64,000 nucleotides of DNA. Source: Trichopria drosophilae (taxonomy: Eukaryota; Arthropoda; Insecta; Hymenoptera; Diapriidae). The stretch spans positions 140,606,001 through 140,670,000 of the forward strand of contig CM059584.1 in NCBI GenBank assembly GCA_030407085.1. The letters are read 5' to 3'. The notes under the pieces are model-generated. The model ran no database searches and was not told the origin of the DNA. It worked only from the letters and a program-made list of their open reading frames with translations. Made by a program: the position numbers and the translations under genes. This document shows positions 57,601 to 64,000 of the stretch, in pieces. Numbering within the stretch: the first letter of the stretch is position 1; each line of letters starts with the position of its first letter.

Positions 57601-60055
57601 GTGGAACGCTTCATGCTGATCGCCATGCCTTGGAAAAGTTATCGATCAATGACACCTCAAACAGCATCATCTTCAATGATTATTCTATGGGTTATTGGTC
57701 TCACACTGGCCCTCATTCCAGGTTAATAAAAACGGCTTTATATTTAGATGATATGAAAGCAGAAAAATCATCAAATCTTTCATCGTATACAATTTTACTC
57801 TAAAGTAATAATCTACAATCTTGAAGATTTATTTAATAATATAAGGATTATTTGACAATATTTTATTCACTGCAGAAATTATTTACAAAATAAAACTCTT
57901 TCAAGAAAATTTAATTAGTATTAAAGAAAATTATTTGAATAAAATACAATTAATATTGCAAGTAAACACGTAATATTTATGCATCTAACAGAAAAAGAAA
58001 TTAACTTTTTACTTATAAATTTTTTAATTTGATAATCCCTGCATTGCTTGGTAGTTTTTTGAAAACGGTATTCGCATTTCTAATTCTGTATTTGCCTCCA
58101 TTAAATGCTGAAAATGGTCTGAATATTTTGTGCGATACTACCTTTAGACACGAATAAAGACTCAAGAACACTTTGAGAATATGAAAAAATATTCACATTT
58201 GAATTTCGTAATGTTAGCGCAGTTTTGTTTTTCACATTTTTTCAGTTTTTTCCCAAATTGTGCATTAATTAAAAATGGAATGGTTAAATCGCTAGTGCAA
58301 TCACTAGTTAACAATAACTGATAGCTAGGTTTATGATGTTATATGTTTAAGTACTATGTTTTGAAAATTCTTGACGGTAGTGTAGATTACTACAGAAACA
58401 GTAAGTTGACCAGTATTTGTATTTAATGGTTGGATTGCTTATAATATTGAGATATTTAGGACTATATATTATATATTAAATACAATTTGCTCTATTCATT
58501 GTCTGTTTTCTAAATCTTGGTAAAAAATTGAAAACTGTGTGTTTACAGTAATTCACTGGCGTAGTAGTACACGATTTTATGGTGTAAATGGAATGTGCTT
58601 CCCTCTGCATATTGAAGATCCATTTCTAATTGGCTGGGAATATTCGGCTTTCATCTTTCTTGGCTTGAACTTGCTTGGGTATAAAATATTATTGATAAAT
58701 TAAAGTTAATTTTAAAACCAGCTACGTATAAATTTAATGATATATGTGCATATAGAAACAGATGGCTTTATTAATATTTTAAGCATTTAATAAAGAAACA
58801 AATATACGGTTTACACATATTCACAATAAAATTGTGAACAAAATTGTCAACAAAATTCTTTAAAAATGTACTAATTACGGTACATGGCTTTCTAATTAAC
58901 AAACTCGGTAATCCTATTTGGATTTAAAATTTGTATCCATTCCTATTCTTATGTTGAATCCGTTAAACTGCATTGAAATGAATTCTATTCCCAAGTAATA
59001 TATTATATTTCAATCCAAACTGAAAACTAGTTTATAACAATAATTGTATTGGATGAGAACGAAGATGGATACAAATTTATTAACATCAATGAAACTTAAT
59101 TTATATATGAAAATAATTTATTTATTAATTATATGTTTCTGGTGTAAGTACGCTGGTATTAGCAAGGTTATTGTAGTATTAAAAATGTATTAAATTCTTA
59201 TTACTTTTTTTAGGTTACTTACAATTATATACGTGTATATCGGAATGTTCATTAGTATTTGGAGAACTCGACACGCTACGCCACTCTCGGTAGGAGAATC
59301 AGAATTTGCAGTCCGTTTTTTCCTGATTGTGCTAACTGATGCAATTTGTTGGGCGCCAATTATTATTTTAAAGATACTTGCACTCGCGAATTACCCTGTG
59401 TCACGTAAGTATTTAATCCAAAATAAACTTTTTAACATTTTGATATTTTAAAAATTATCCTGCTTTGCTACAATAAAATAAAAGGTTTCTTAAATTCACA
59501 TAAAGCTATAATGTAGATCTATTACCTGCATGTTTTTAATTTTATTAAATGATTTCAGCTGATCTACACGCATGGGTGGTAATATTTATACTTCCGGTGA
59601 ACAGTGCGGTGAATCCGCTGTTGTATACGTTTACCACACCGAAATTCCGGGAGAGATTGAGTGAAGGATTATTTTCAAAAATGCAAAGATATTCCAGTTA
59701 CGATAAATCTTCGAGAGGTAAATAATAAAGAAATTTGTAATTAAGCTTTATTAAAGATTTTTAAATTAGATATAGTAAGGACCGGATTTCAAGCAATTCT
59801 TCACTATAAAAATCATCTTCTTGGCTGCTTATGAAATTACATGATTGATTTTCTAATGTTTGTATATTATGAATTTAATTTAGTGTCAAAATACCAATTT
59901 CAGTTTCAGATACCAAAATCGGGTATTTGAAAAACAGCAAAATGATGCGTTCTTTATCAAACACAACGAAGAATTCTTTCGATCAGCCGACGTTGACGCC
60001 GATTTCGACAATTCCTGAAACTCGACTTATATGCGAACTAAATGCACCGGATTGA
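39554..60055 (+). CDS. relaxin-family leucine-rich-repeat GPCR (Lgr3/Lgr4, RXFP-like), 21 coding exons, 770 aa
   Basis: A plasma-membrane receptor of the type C1 LGR group, which in flies binds relaxin/insulin-like peptides (Dilp8 for Lgr3, Dilp7 for Lgr4) and signals through G proteins and cAMP. Exons by end: 39554-39641, 45268-45387, 46033-46110, 46183-46336, 46866-46937, 47520-47591, 47666-47809, 48075-48143, 48238-48309, 48740-48811, 49154-49225, 51353-51424, 52420-52491, 53824-53894, 55112-55273, 55955-56094, 57571-57721, 58549-58678, 59214-59404, 59559-59717, 59904-60055. The sum is 2313 nt, divisible by three, and all junction phases agree. Order: hydrophobic N terminus (6-26), LDLa (30-69), LRR cap (97-146), about ten LRRs (147-386), hinge (387-410), seven TM helices (about 420-700), tail. 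Length is close to human RXFP1 (757). No internal stop, so it looks functional. Whether it is Lgr3 or Lgr4 needs a tree. Confidence 0.92.
39642..45267 (+). other. receptor intron 1 (5.6 kb)
   Basis: AT-rich. It contains a degraded foldback at 42290-43235 and, on the minus strand at 44296-44787, a 163-residue open frame without recognised domain that I take as chance. No other exon-like signal was convincing; the first LDLa exon starts at 45268 after ATTTCAG. Confidence 0.6.
42290..43235. mobile_element. degraded foldback element in intron 1
   Basis: Inverted copies are best seen at 42405-42530 and 42760-42890 (CTTCAGTA...TTAAATGTTACGG, CCAAAATAAGTAAGAAAT, GTGCAAAAATAGAAAAC and complements). 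They extend outward to GAAACTAGAAAATCACGTTAAA (left) and its diverged complement near 43060-43080, and to ACTTGAAAAGAATG near both ends. No coding capacity. The divergence between arms suggests age. Confidence 0.6.
45268..45387 (+). CDS. receptor exon 2: LDL-receptor class A module
   Basis: Encodes one LDLa module with six cysteines: CPIGSFLCKNSSVC, then WCNGVYDCPEHDDED and a final C. The W..NGV.DC....DED calcium-binding pattern is intact, as in RXFP1/2 where this module is required for signalling after ligand binding. NSS is a potential N-glycosylation site. Exon length 120 nt, phase 1 on both sides, so it is a symmetrical module. Acceptor ATTTCAG, donor GTAAGT. Confidence 0.93.
45611..45777. 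mobile_element. small MITE in receptor intron 2
   Basis: Inverted termini TATTGACTAAATATGTTGTTGC (left) and the complement TTGACCAAACATGTTGTTGC (right), with CATTTCAACTAC shared further in. Length about 167 bp, non-coding. Target duplication unclear. Confidence 0.6.
46033..46110 (+). CDS. receptor exon 3: LDLa-LRR linker
   Basis: 26 residues: DYHGSWGDLVIVRDRP then TTNCSAASE, with an N-C-S glycosylation sequon. The region corresponds to the short LDLa-to-LRR linker of RXFPs, which contacts the ligand. Acceptor TTTAAAAG is weak in pyrimidines; the alternative at 46047-46048 gives a stop in phase 1, so 46033 is preferred. Phase 1 in, phase 1 out. Confidence 0.75.
46183..46336 (+). CDS. receptor exon 4: LRR N-terminal cap and first repeat start
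   Basis: DIYDPFFIKDCQYHHCHQGV then NCSNLKTIPSSLFPDL: clustered cysteines followed by the CSNLKTIP pattern typical of an LRRNT cap and the first repeat. Intron 3 before it is only 72 bp. Acceptor ATTTTCAG; donor CTG|GTATAA is less than ideal but is the one that keeps phase 2 with exon 5. Open reading continues past the donor for a further short distance, so a read-through form ending at an intronic stop is conceivable. Confidence 0.8.
46866..46937 (+). CDS. receptor exon 5: LRR
   Basis: 72 nt, phase 2/2, acceptor TTGCAG, donor GTAAGT. Reads ILNNNSFSTLPDGSFSRFQK: L-x-x-N-x-(F)-x-x-L-P-x-x-x-F core of one leucine-rich repeat. Confidence 0.9.
47240..47425. repeat. degenerate GTCGG-type repeats in intron 5
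   Basis: Units such as GTCGGTTTTTTGACG, GGTCGAAAAACGGACAAATA, AGCCGACATG and ATTGTCGGTTTTTTTATCG recur irregularly on both strands. The style resembles the array at 28590-28795. Confidence 0.5.
47520..47591 (+). CDS. receptor exon 6: LRR
   Basis: 72 nt, phase 2/2, acceptor GTTTCAG, donor GTAGGT. Reads DLEYNAIKHFETNVFSQQSE, one repeat with the L-E-x-N consensus. Intron 6 after it is only 74 bp. Confidence 0.9.
47666..47809 (+). CDS. receptor exon 7: two LRRs
   Basis: 144 nt, exactly two 72-nt units fused without an intron; phase 2/2. First unit FMSNNKIKHLQRGLFNGLKS, second KLEAKNNEILIADFSDFKNS. Acceptor GATTATAG, donor GTAAGT. Confidence 0.9.
48075..48143 (+). CDS. receptor exon 8: LRR (23 residues)
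   Basis: 69 nt, one codon shorter than the other repeats, phase 2/2. Reads YLSNNRLSTSTLKLPFLPEL. Acceptor TTTTTTAG, donor GTAAGA. Intron 8 after it is 94 bp. RXFP1/2 likewise have one variant-length repeat in this region. Confidence 0.9.
48238..48309 (+). CDS. receptor exon 9: LRR
   Basis: 72 nt, phase 2/2; reads NLDSNQLDSITEDLFSRLPK. The L-D-x-N-Q-L-x-x-I repeat core is clear. Acceptor TTTGCAG, donor GTAGGT. Confidence 0.92.
48740..48811 (+). CDS. receptor exon 10: LRR
   Basis: 72 nt, phase 2/2; reads SLEGNDIVNIDENAFQNLSL. Acceptor TTTGCAG, donor GTAAGT. Aligns with the LVMRKNKINHLNENTFAPL repeat of RXFP1. Confidence 0.92.
49154..49225 (+). CDS. receptor exon 11: LRR
   Basis: 72 nt, phase 2/2; reads NLARNKIITIPYNVFRFLDN. 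Acceptor TATTTTAG, donor GTAAGT. It is followed by a 2.1 kb intron that carries a SINE. Confidence 0.92.
49786..49981 (+). mobile_element. 5'-truncated tRNA-derived SINE in intron 11
   Basis: Flanked by a 12 bp direct repeat, TGTAGAGAGAAC (49774-49785 and 49982-49993). Starts close to the pol III B box CTGGTTCGATCCCGG and ends in an A-rich tail (AAAATAATATAAAAAAAA). The A box is missing, so the 5' end was lost at insertion. It lies in the sense orientation of the receptor. Confidence 0.75.
49994..51352 (+). other. remainder of intron 11
   Basis: AT-rich; short frames at 50026-50223 and 50190-50393 on opposite strands overlap and carry no domain. No further exon fits the phase-2 72-nt pattern. 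Confidence 0.45.
51353..51424 (+). CDS. receptor exon 12: LRR
   Basis: 72 nt, phase 2/2; reads SIGYNPIDDVPSSLFDPLIN. It aligns with the LSYNPIQKIQANQFDYL repeat of RXFP1, whose YNP signature is kept. Acceptor TTGCAG, donor GTAAGT. Confidence 0.92.
52420..52491 (+). CDS. receptor exon 13: last LRR
   Basis: 72 nt, phase 2/2; reads DVQDLNLDNLQQNVFNSYSK, aligning with the ISNIQQRMFRPL repeat of RXFP1. Acceptor TTCTAG, donor GTAAGT. The intron that follows is 1.3 kb and has an imperfect TTTTTACCCC tandem stretch near 53085-53240. Confidence 0.9.
53824..53894 (+). CDS. receptor exon 14: hinge to TM1
   Basis: 71 nt, phase 2 in, phase 1 out. Reads YFKKFHYCMTYAPKVKMCRP: the FKKFxYC...C pattern is a hallmark of the RXFP/Lgr3 hinge, with a cysteine pair presumably disulfide-bonded. 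This exon makes the family assignment independent of the LRRs. Confidence 0.93.
55112..55273 (+). CDS. receptor exon 15: TM1 and first intracellular loop
   Basis: 162 nt, phase 1/1. VSSLSHLIGKPVLRIAVWGI then SCATCLGNALVLWGRFTAKD: GN in TM1 (class A N1.50) and the start of TM2 (NQVLSIVIRNLA). Acceptor TTTTGATAG, donor GTACGT. Confidence 0.93.
55955..56094 (+). CDS. receptor exon 16: TM2, ECL1, start of TM3
   Basis: 140 nt, phase 1 in, phase 0 out. DMLMGVYLLIIGLEDLRSGN carries the conserved D of TM2 (LAD), and TWISSWPCTLIGMLAMISSE carries the TM3 cysteine that pairs with ECL2. The exon is GC-richer than its surroundings. Acceptor GTATCAG, donor GTACGT. Confidence 0.93.
56892..57118. mobile_element. 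foldback with hammerhead-like loop in intron 16
   Basis: Inverted arms (56892-56976 and 57030-57118) share AGGGTTTCTTGGTAAAGTCA, GTCACCATAATATGAAAGAT and GAACGTTTC. On the minus strand the loop reads TTGATAAGTCC, a 13-base segment, then GGACGAAACGTTC. This has a 4-bp stem II (GTCC/GGAC) and the GAAA plus long stem III of a hammerhead; the CUGANGA box is imperfect (UUGAUAA). The arms would form stem III. Confidence 0.55.
57571..57721 (+). CDS. receptor exon 17: TM3 end, ICL2, TM4
   Basis: 151 nt, phase 0 in, phase 1 out. VSVLILLFMSVERFMLIAMP has E-R-F in the DRY position, similar to LEKYICIVYPF in RXFP1, then the SYRSMTPQTASSSMIILWVI segment with the TM4 tryptophan. Acceptor ATTTCAG, donor GTTAAT. 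An upstream frame from 57504 is shadow of this exon. Confidence 0.92.
58549..58678 (+). CDS. receptor exon 18: ECL2 and TM5 start
   Basis: 130 nt, phase 1 in, phase 2 out. VIHWRSSTRFYGVNGMCFPL: the NGMCFPLH cysteine of ECL2 matches NGVCFPLHSED in RXFP1, then WEYSAFIFLGLNLLG starts TM5. Acceptor GTTTACAG, donor GTATAA. Confidence 0.93.
59214..59404 (+). CDS. receptor exon 19: TM5 end, ICL3, TM6
   Basis: 191 nt, phase 2 in, phase 1 out. LLTIIYVYIGMFISIWRTRH ends TM5; VGESEFAVRFFLIVLTDAIC and CWAPIIILKILALANYPVS form TM6 with the CWxP toggle. The short ICL3 resembles RXFP receptors coupling to G proteins. Acceptor TTTTTTTTAG, donor GTAAGT. Confidence 0.95.
59559..59717 (+). CDS. receptor exon 20: TM7 and start of C-tail
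   Basis: 159 nt, phase 1/1. PDLHAWVVIFILPVNSAVNP then NPLLYTFTTPKFRERLSEGL: the NPxxY motif and helix 8. Acceptor GATTTCAG, donor GTAAAT. Intron 20 is 186 bp. Confidence 0.95.
59904..60055 (+). CDS. receptor exon 21: cytoplasmic tail and stop
   Basis: 152 nt with stop at 60053-60055. Serine/threonine-rich tail (MMRSLSNTTKNSFDQPTLTP) with candidate phosphorylation sites, ending LICELNAPD. Acceptor CAATTTCAG at 59901-59903; a second in-frame acceptor six bases on (TTTCAG ending 59909) could give a two-residue-shorter variant. Confidence 0.9.
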
Positions 60056-61103
60056 CAGTACTGAATCATGATTGAAAAAAGCCCGATCAACATTTTTTGA
60101 ACAATTTTTTTATTTGATGATTATTATCATTACTTCAAGATTTAAATACGATTTTATAACGATTTTTCAACTCGTTTAATCTCTGTATTGAGGCTAACTA
60201 CCAGTGAGAACTATATTTAACGTCTACAAAATTTTCGCATTAGTAAAATGTAGGTTCCATTCTAACTAGTAATGAAGCTATTATTTAAATTTCTAGGGCG
60301 AGATCTCAATTAATGAAGCAAGAAATGATTTCCTTGCAAGAGTTGTTCAGTTTTAACAAAAATACTATATAATTATTTTGACTATGACTTCGAGGACACA
60401 CCTACAGTCATGTCAATATCTATAGTATTTTTGTGAATTTGTCTAAAGGGTAGGAAAATGTACTAAAAGTAATTATACGTAAGTCCTAGTTAGAATAGTC
60501 AATTTTCCTGTACAATGTCTGCACAGTGAGTTTGATGCTAACCGTGAAAATGTTGACTTCGGTTCTTGATTTGTACATATTTAAATTTGTTTGTCTCTGA
60601 TTTTGCGGACGATTACCATGTATCCAAATCACCCTTCATTTAACGATAAGTACAAGATCTTTCCAGAATAACACCAACTTTATAACAAGGTTAAATAACG
60701 TTTCCGTAAGTTTGACAACCTTACATCAATCTTACTCAACCTTATATTTATGTGCTGTCTAGGTTATGGTTTTTGGGATTGCTAAATACGAATGTGATGT
60801 CACAGTTCAAAAACTCAAAATGAAGGATTGAATATGGCGGACAGTTTTTCTTTTAAATTTGTCGGATTGGTTTGAAAATTGTTATTAAGGTTTTTGGGAT
60901 AGTTGAACCCAAATCTGAAGTCAGATTTCAAAAACGATTAACGATGAACTTTCAAATCGCTTTGAACATTTCATGTAATTACCAAATTACAAATTGAATA
61001 TTTTCACCTTTGGCGTGACCCAGGACTAACGGAGTGGTTGTAGCGGTATTGTAATTACTATACTGTTTTAGATTTTTGTTCAATTATTTATAAAAGAAAT
61101 AAA
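60056..61103 (+). other. probable 3' UTR of the receptor gene
   Basis: AT-rich. The first AATAAA hexamer that I see downstream of the stop is at 61098-61103. A diverged repeat of the GGTTTTTGGGAT...AAAATGGCGG type lies at about 60765-60950. No other gene. Confidence 0.4.
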
Positions 61104-64000
61104 GCCTTGTTGGATCTGCGATAAAATGAATTTTGCAGCATTTCCAAAATTTTAGGAATTCTTGGTATAAAAAGATTCACCTGATTGCTCAGAAGAGATT
61201 ATGGGACAATCTACGTCAAAAGAGCAACCATTCTGTCCAAAATTTTACCAGCTCAAATAAAACGTCAAAATATGCATATTGACAAGCTCTTTTAAATCTC
61301 TAGTGTCCTTTTAAAAATTTTTTAAATCCAGACTTACTTAAAACTCATCAGTTTTTGACCAGGTTTTGGGCCAGTATTTTGCAAGTATCTGGATAGGGTT
61401 TCTAATGGTAATGTAGACAGTTTGTACATGTTTTATCCATCATCTGTACAGTTTTTGTCCATTTTCTAATCAGTATTTATGCACTTCGGCCTATTTTTTC
61501 TTTTAAGCTCTTTTATAACGATTGAAAATGCACAATTTTGATAGTTAATGTATGGCTAAATGCGCGCACGCGCTAGTTACACAGGTAAAAAAGCATTTTT
61601 CAATTTTAGCTAGATTTTAAATTTCAGCATTATTTACTTTACGTAATCAAACAATAATTTTTAATTAATAAAATTATAAAAAATCAATCTGGAAGACAAT
61701 TTATTAGATACATTTTTCGTGTAAATCTTGTACATTTTTGTACAGTTTTCTGCAGATATAAAGGACAATTTTAATACATATTTTCAATAACTTTTCTGAA
61801 CAGTTATTGTCAAACTTGCACAGTGCAGACGAACGATCCACACGCCAGGCAAATATTGTTTTCTAATTTAATATCAAGGTACAATTTTTCCAAGAACCGC
61901 GGACAATGAAAAGAATAACAACATTGAAACGTAAATAACATACGTTAAGGATTGTATAGTTCGTTGCATATGATATTTGTCCTTCTCCAATACACATTTA
62001 TTTCATATATATTTTGAATAATTTTCTGAACAGTTATCAGGTAGGAATTTTAGACAGTATGTGTACAGTTTTGTATAAAAAAAAATTGATTCTCTGATTT
62101 GTGGCTAGTATTATCTAGTTTGTGGACATTTCTGCTGTATACGGTTTTAAACCACGTAATTTATGCAGAAAATGGATATACGATAAAACTGGCTTAAAAA
62201 ATATCAGTTGTATAATCTGACGTTTGATCATATTATATCAGAAAATTTATAAAAATAATGGAAGCAAAAAAACTGAAAATCATGGAAATACCTTGAAATA
62301 ATTTAAAAGAAACGGAATGACAGTGTCAACCCTGTTGAACATCGAGCCTTAAGACAATTGTTAATGCCCAGGATGTTTTATTCGAATATTTTCAACATTT
62401 TCTTCTAAATATGTAACACCAGTTTATTATTTAACGAGATCAAAAATCCCTGTATACCGAGTATCAGATAAATTTTGCATTTTTCAAAATCTTGGTCGGA
62501 CATATTCTATACGACATTTTGATTTTAGCCACTTAAGGCCACTGGAGATTCAAAAATTCTTGTCAATACGAACAGTTTGAGGTACGTAGCATTTTATTTG
62601 AGCTGGTTAAAGTTTCTTTAACTAATTAAATTTTTGTAGTCAGATGCAGTAATTATTTCATTATTTTAAAATTCTGTTTAAATATTGTAGAATTTTAAAA
62701 TGTGTTTATGAATACAAATTGGTTGTTAATATTTTCATTCTTGAAGTAGTAGCCGATTGATACCTAAAATGTATGAAACAGTAGCATTATAAAATTTTGT
62801 ATACCTTTAATAAATATTGCTGAAAAAAAGTTTATTCCAGCAATGGAAGATCAGTTCACGGTTCTCAGCGTTTTTTTTTGCGTCGTATATCACAAATATA
62901 AAATCAGATTTTTTAAATTTCAATAAATTTCCTTTATTCAAATCTGGTACATTGTTTTAAATTCGTCCGCCATATTAAATCATCTGTGTATGTTGCAAAT
63001 TTTTATATGACTTGAAATTCGTGTTAGGAAAACCCTACAAAATCCAAAGGCGTAACTTTTAAGCCCATCCGACAATTTACACAAGAAATCGACAACGACC
63101 GTCTTTGTACTATTACTAGTCATGATTAAAATGACAAGCTGCGGAAAATGAACAGTGAGACCCACTATTATAGTTTCTGAAATTATGTTGATGTATTTTT
63201 TTACAGTTACTGTTATGTTGAACGTTATTTATATTGTATTATCTTATAGGTACTAAATAGAATATTTAAATACAACGTAAGTGATTGTTACTCAAAAAAG
63301 TTAAAACAATTAATTAAAAAAACGAAGTCTTACAATTATCAAAATAAAGGAAGTGATATGCAACATTGTAAAATGATGTATCGACCAAAGGAGAGAAAGT
63401 GTCACTTTTTTCCATAAATGCTGAACTTAAAGATCTGTAATTATGGAACTAGGTTAGTACGATTCTTAATATTGAAAAAATATATAAAAATAAAATAAAG
63501 GAGTAAATAGTAAACAGGTTATTATCACAGGCTGAGATTGACCGATTTTTAGATATCGCTTTTCTGAGGCCGACGAACTAAACCGCATAGCGGCGCGTCG
63601 AGCTCCCTATGCCTCCCACTGCAGTGCTAGTTGTTTCGAGGTTCCCCCTTCAATTATCCTTTTATTTGCGCAATATGTTTATGACAGAAGAAATATCGAG
63701 GGGAATAGGGCTCTAGGGGAGTGAGAGTATAATTTATCAAGGAGTGGGAGGAACAAGGTATTTTTTCGACATTGTGTGGATTAATCCATTACTTGGAAAC
63801 TTGCTTCACACATTTTCAGAAGCTAGGGGCGATAGTACCAGCCCATTGGTTATTGTTAACTCAAACAAAGTCATCGCACATTTTTCACAAGAAAATACGA
63901 TTTTTAAACGCAACAAATTATTTTAAGTACTATTTTGACGTACAACTGAGTGGAACATGTCATGAAAGACAAAAATATCTCGTATTCGAATCGTCAACTA
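61104..64000. other. AT-rich intergenic sequence
   Basis: No supported gene. Loosely repeated ACAGTTTTTGTCC/GTACAGTTTTCTG-type phrases recur between 61360 and 62120 (TTGACCAGGTTTTGG, CAGTTTGTACATG, TGAACAGTTAT). GC-richer sequence appears at 63565-63660. The frames at 62980-63165 (minus) and 63744-63926 (plus) match nothing. Confidence 0.35.

Noticed and set aside
1..64000. CRISPR arrays, rRNA genes, bacterial operons or phage genes
   Set aside because: No regularly spaced short direct repeats, no rRNA blocks, and split genes with GT..AG introns show a eukaryotic genome.

Overview
The window looks like a piece of an insect (at least arthropod) nuclear genome. It is AT-rich, has introns with GT..AG borders, and carries transposon families common in insects: pogo-type MITEs, a Tc1/mariner element of the DD41D type, a piggyBac-like TTAA element, Ty3/gypsy, Jockey- and R1-like non-LTR elements, Penelope, and palindromic foldback elements. 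The order cannot be fixed from the sequence. Nothing suggests a prokaryote or a virus particle genome, and there is no CRISPR array and no operon.

Bases 1-5200: no firm gene. There is one possible exon or terminal coding exon (832-953) followed by sequence that could be a 3' UTR, with several AATAAA signals. Five small TA-flanked MITEs follow (2324-2819 with one nested inside it, 4085-4331, 4337-4579, 4969-5184).

Bases 5200-38800: a transposon graveyard. In order: a 1.9 kb foldback (5996-7886); a decayed R1-like ORF1 on the minus strand (about 10150-8576) cut by a 221 bp MITE; a second copy of that MITE (11531-11751); a palindrome (12085-13137); a non-LTR gag remnant (13190-13770); a Penelope reverse transcriptase remnant (about 13790-15405); a plus-strand gypsy element (15405-17363) that resumes at 25618; inside it a minus-strand gypsy element (17364-25617); and inside that a DNA transposon with 0.52 kb terminal inverted repeats (20726-22473). 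Then come an inverted/direct repeat cluster (26970-28352) containing a 30 bp hAT-like micro-insertion, Jockey fragments (30075-31642), a palindrome (32393-33336), a mariner (34395-36195) and a Jockey ORF1 (38326-36200) interrupted by a TTAA-flanked piggyBac-like element (36785-38021).

Bases 39554-60055: the one convincing host gene, on the plus strand. I could assemble 21 coding exons with consistent splice sites and phases into a 770-residue relaxin-family (type C1) leucine-rich-repeat G-protein-coupled receptor: N-terminal hydrophobic segment, one LDL-receptor class A module, cysteine-containing LRR cap, about ten LRRs mostly on 72-nt phase-2 exons, a hinge, seven transmembrane helices and a short tail. 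It is the Drosophila Lgr3/Lgr4 and vertebrate RXFP1/RXFP2 type. Its introns hold a foldback, a small MITE, a truncated SINE with 12 bp target duplications, and a foldback with a hammerhead-like core. Bases 60056-64000 hold its probable 3' UTR and AT-rich sequence with no gene that I can see.
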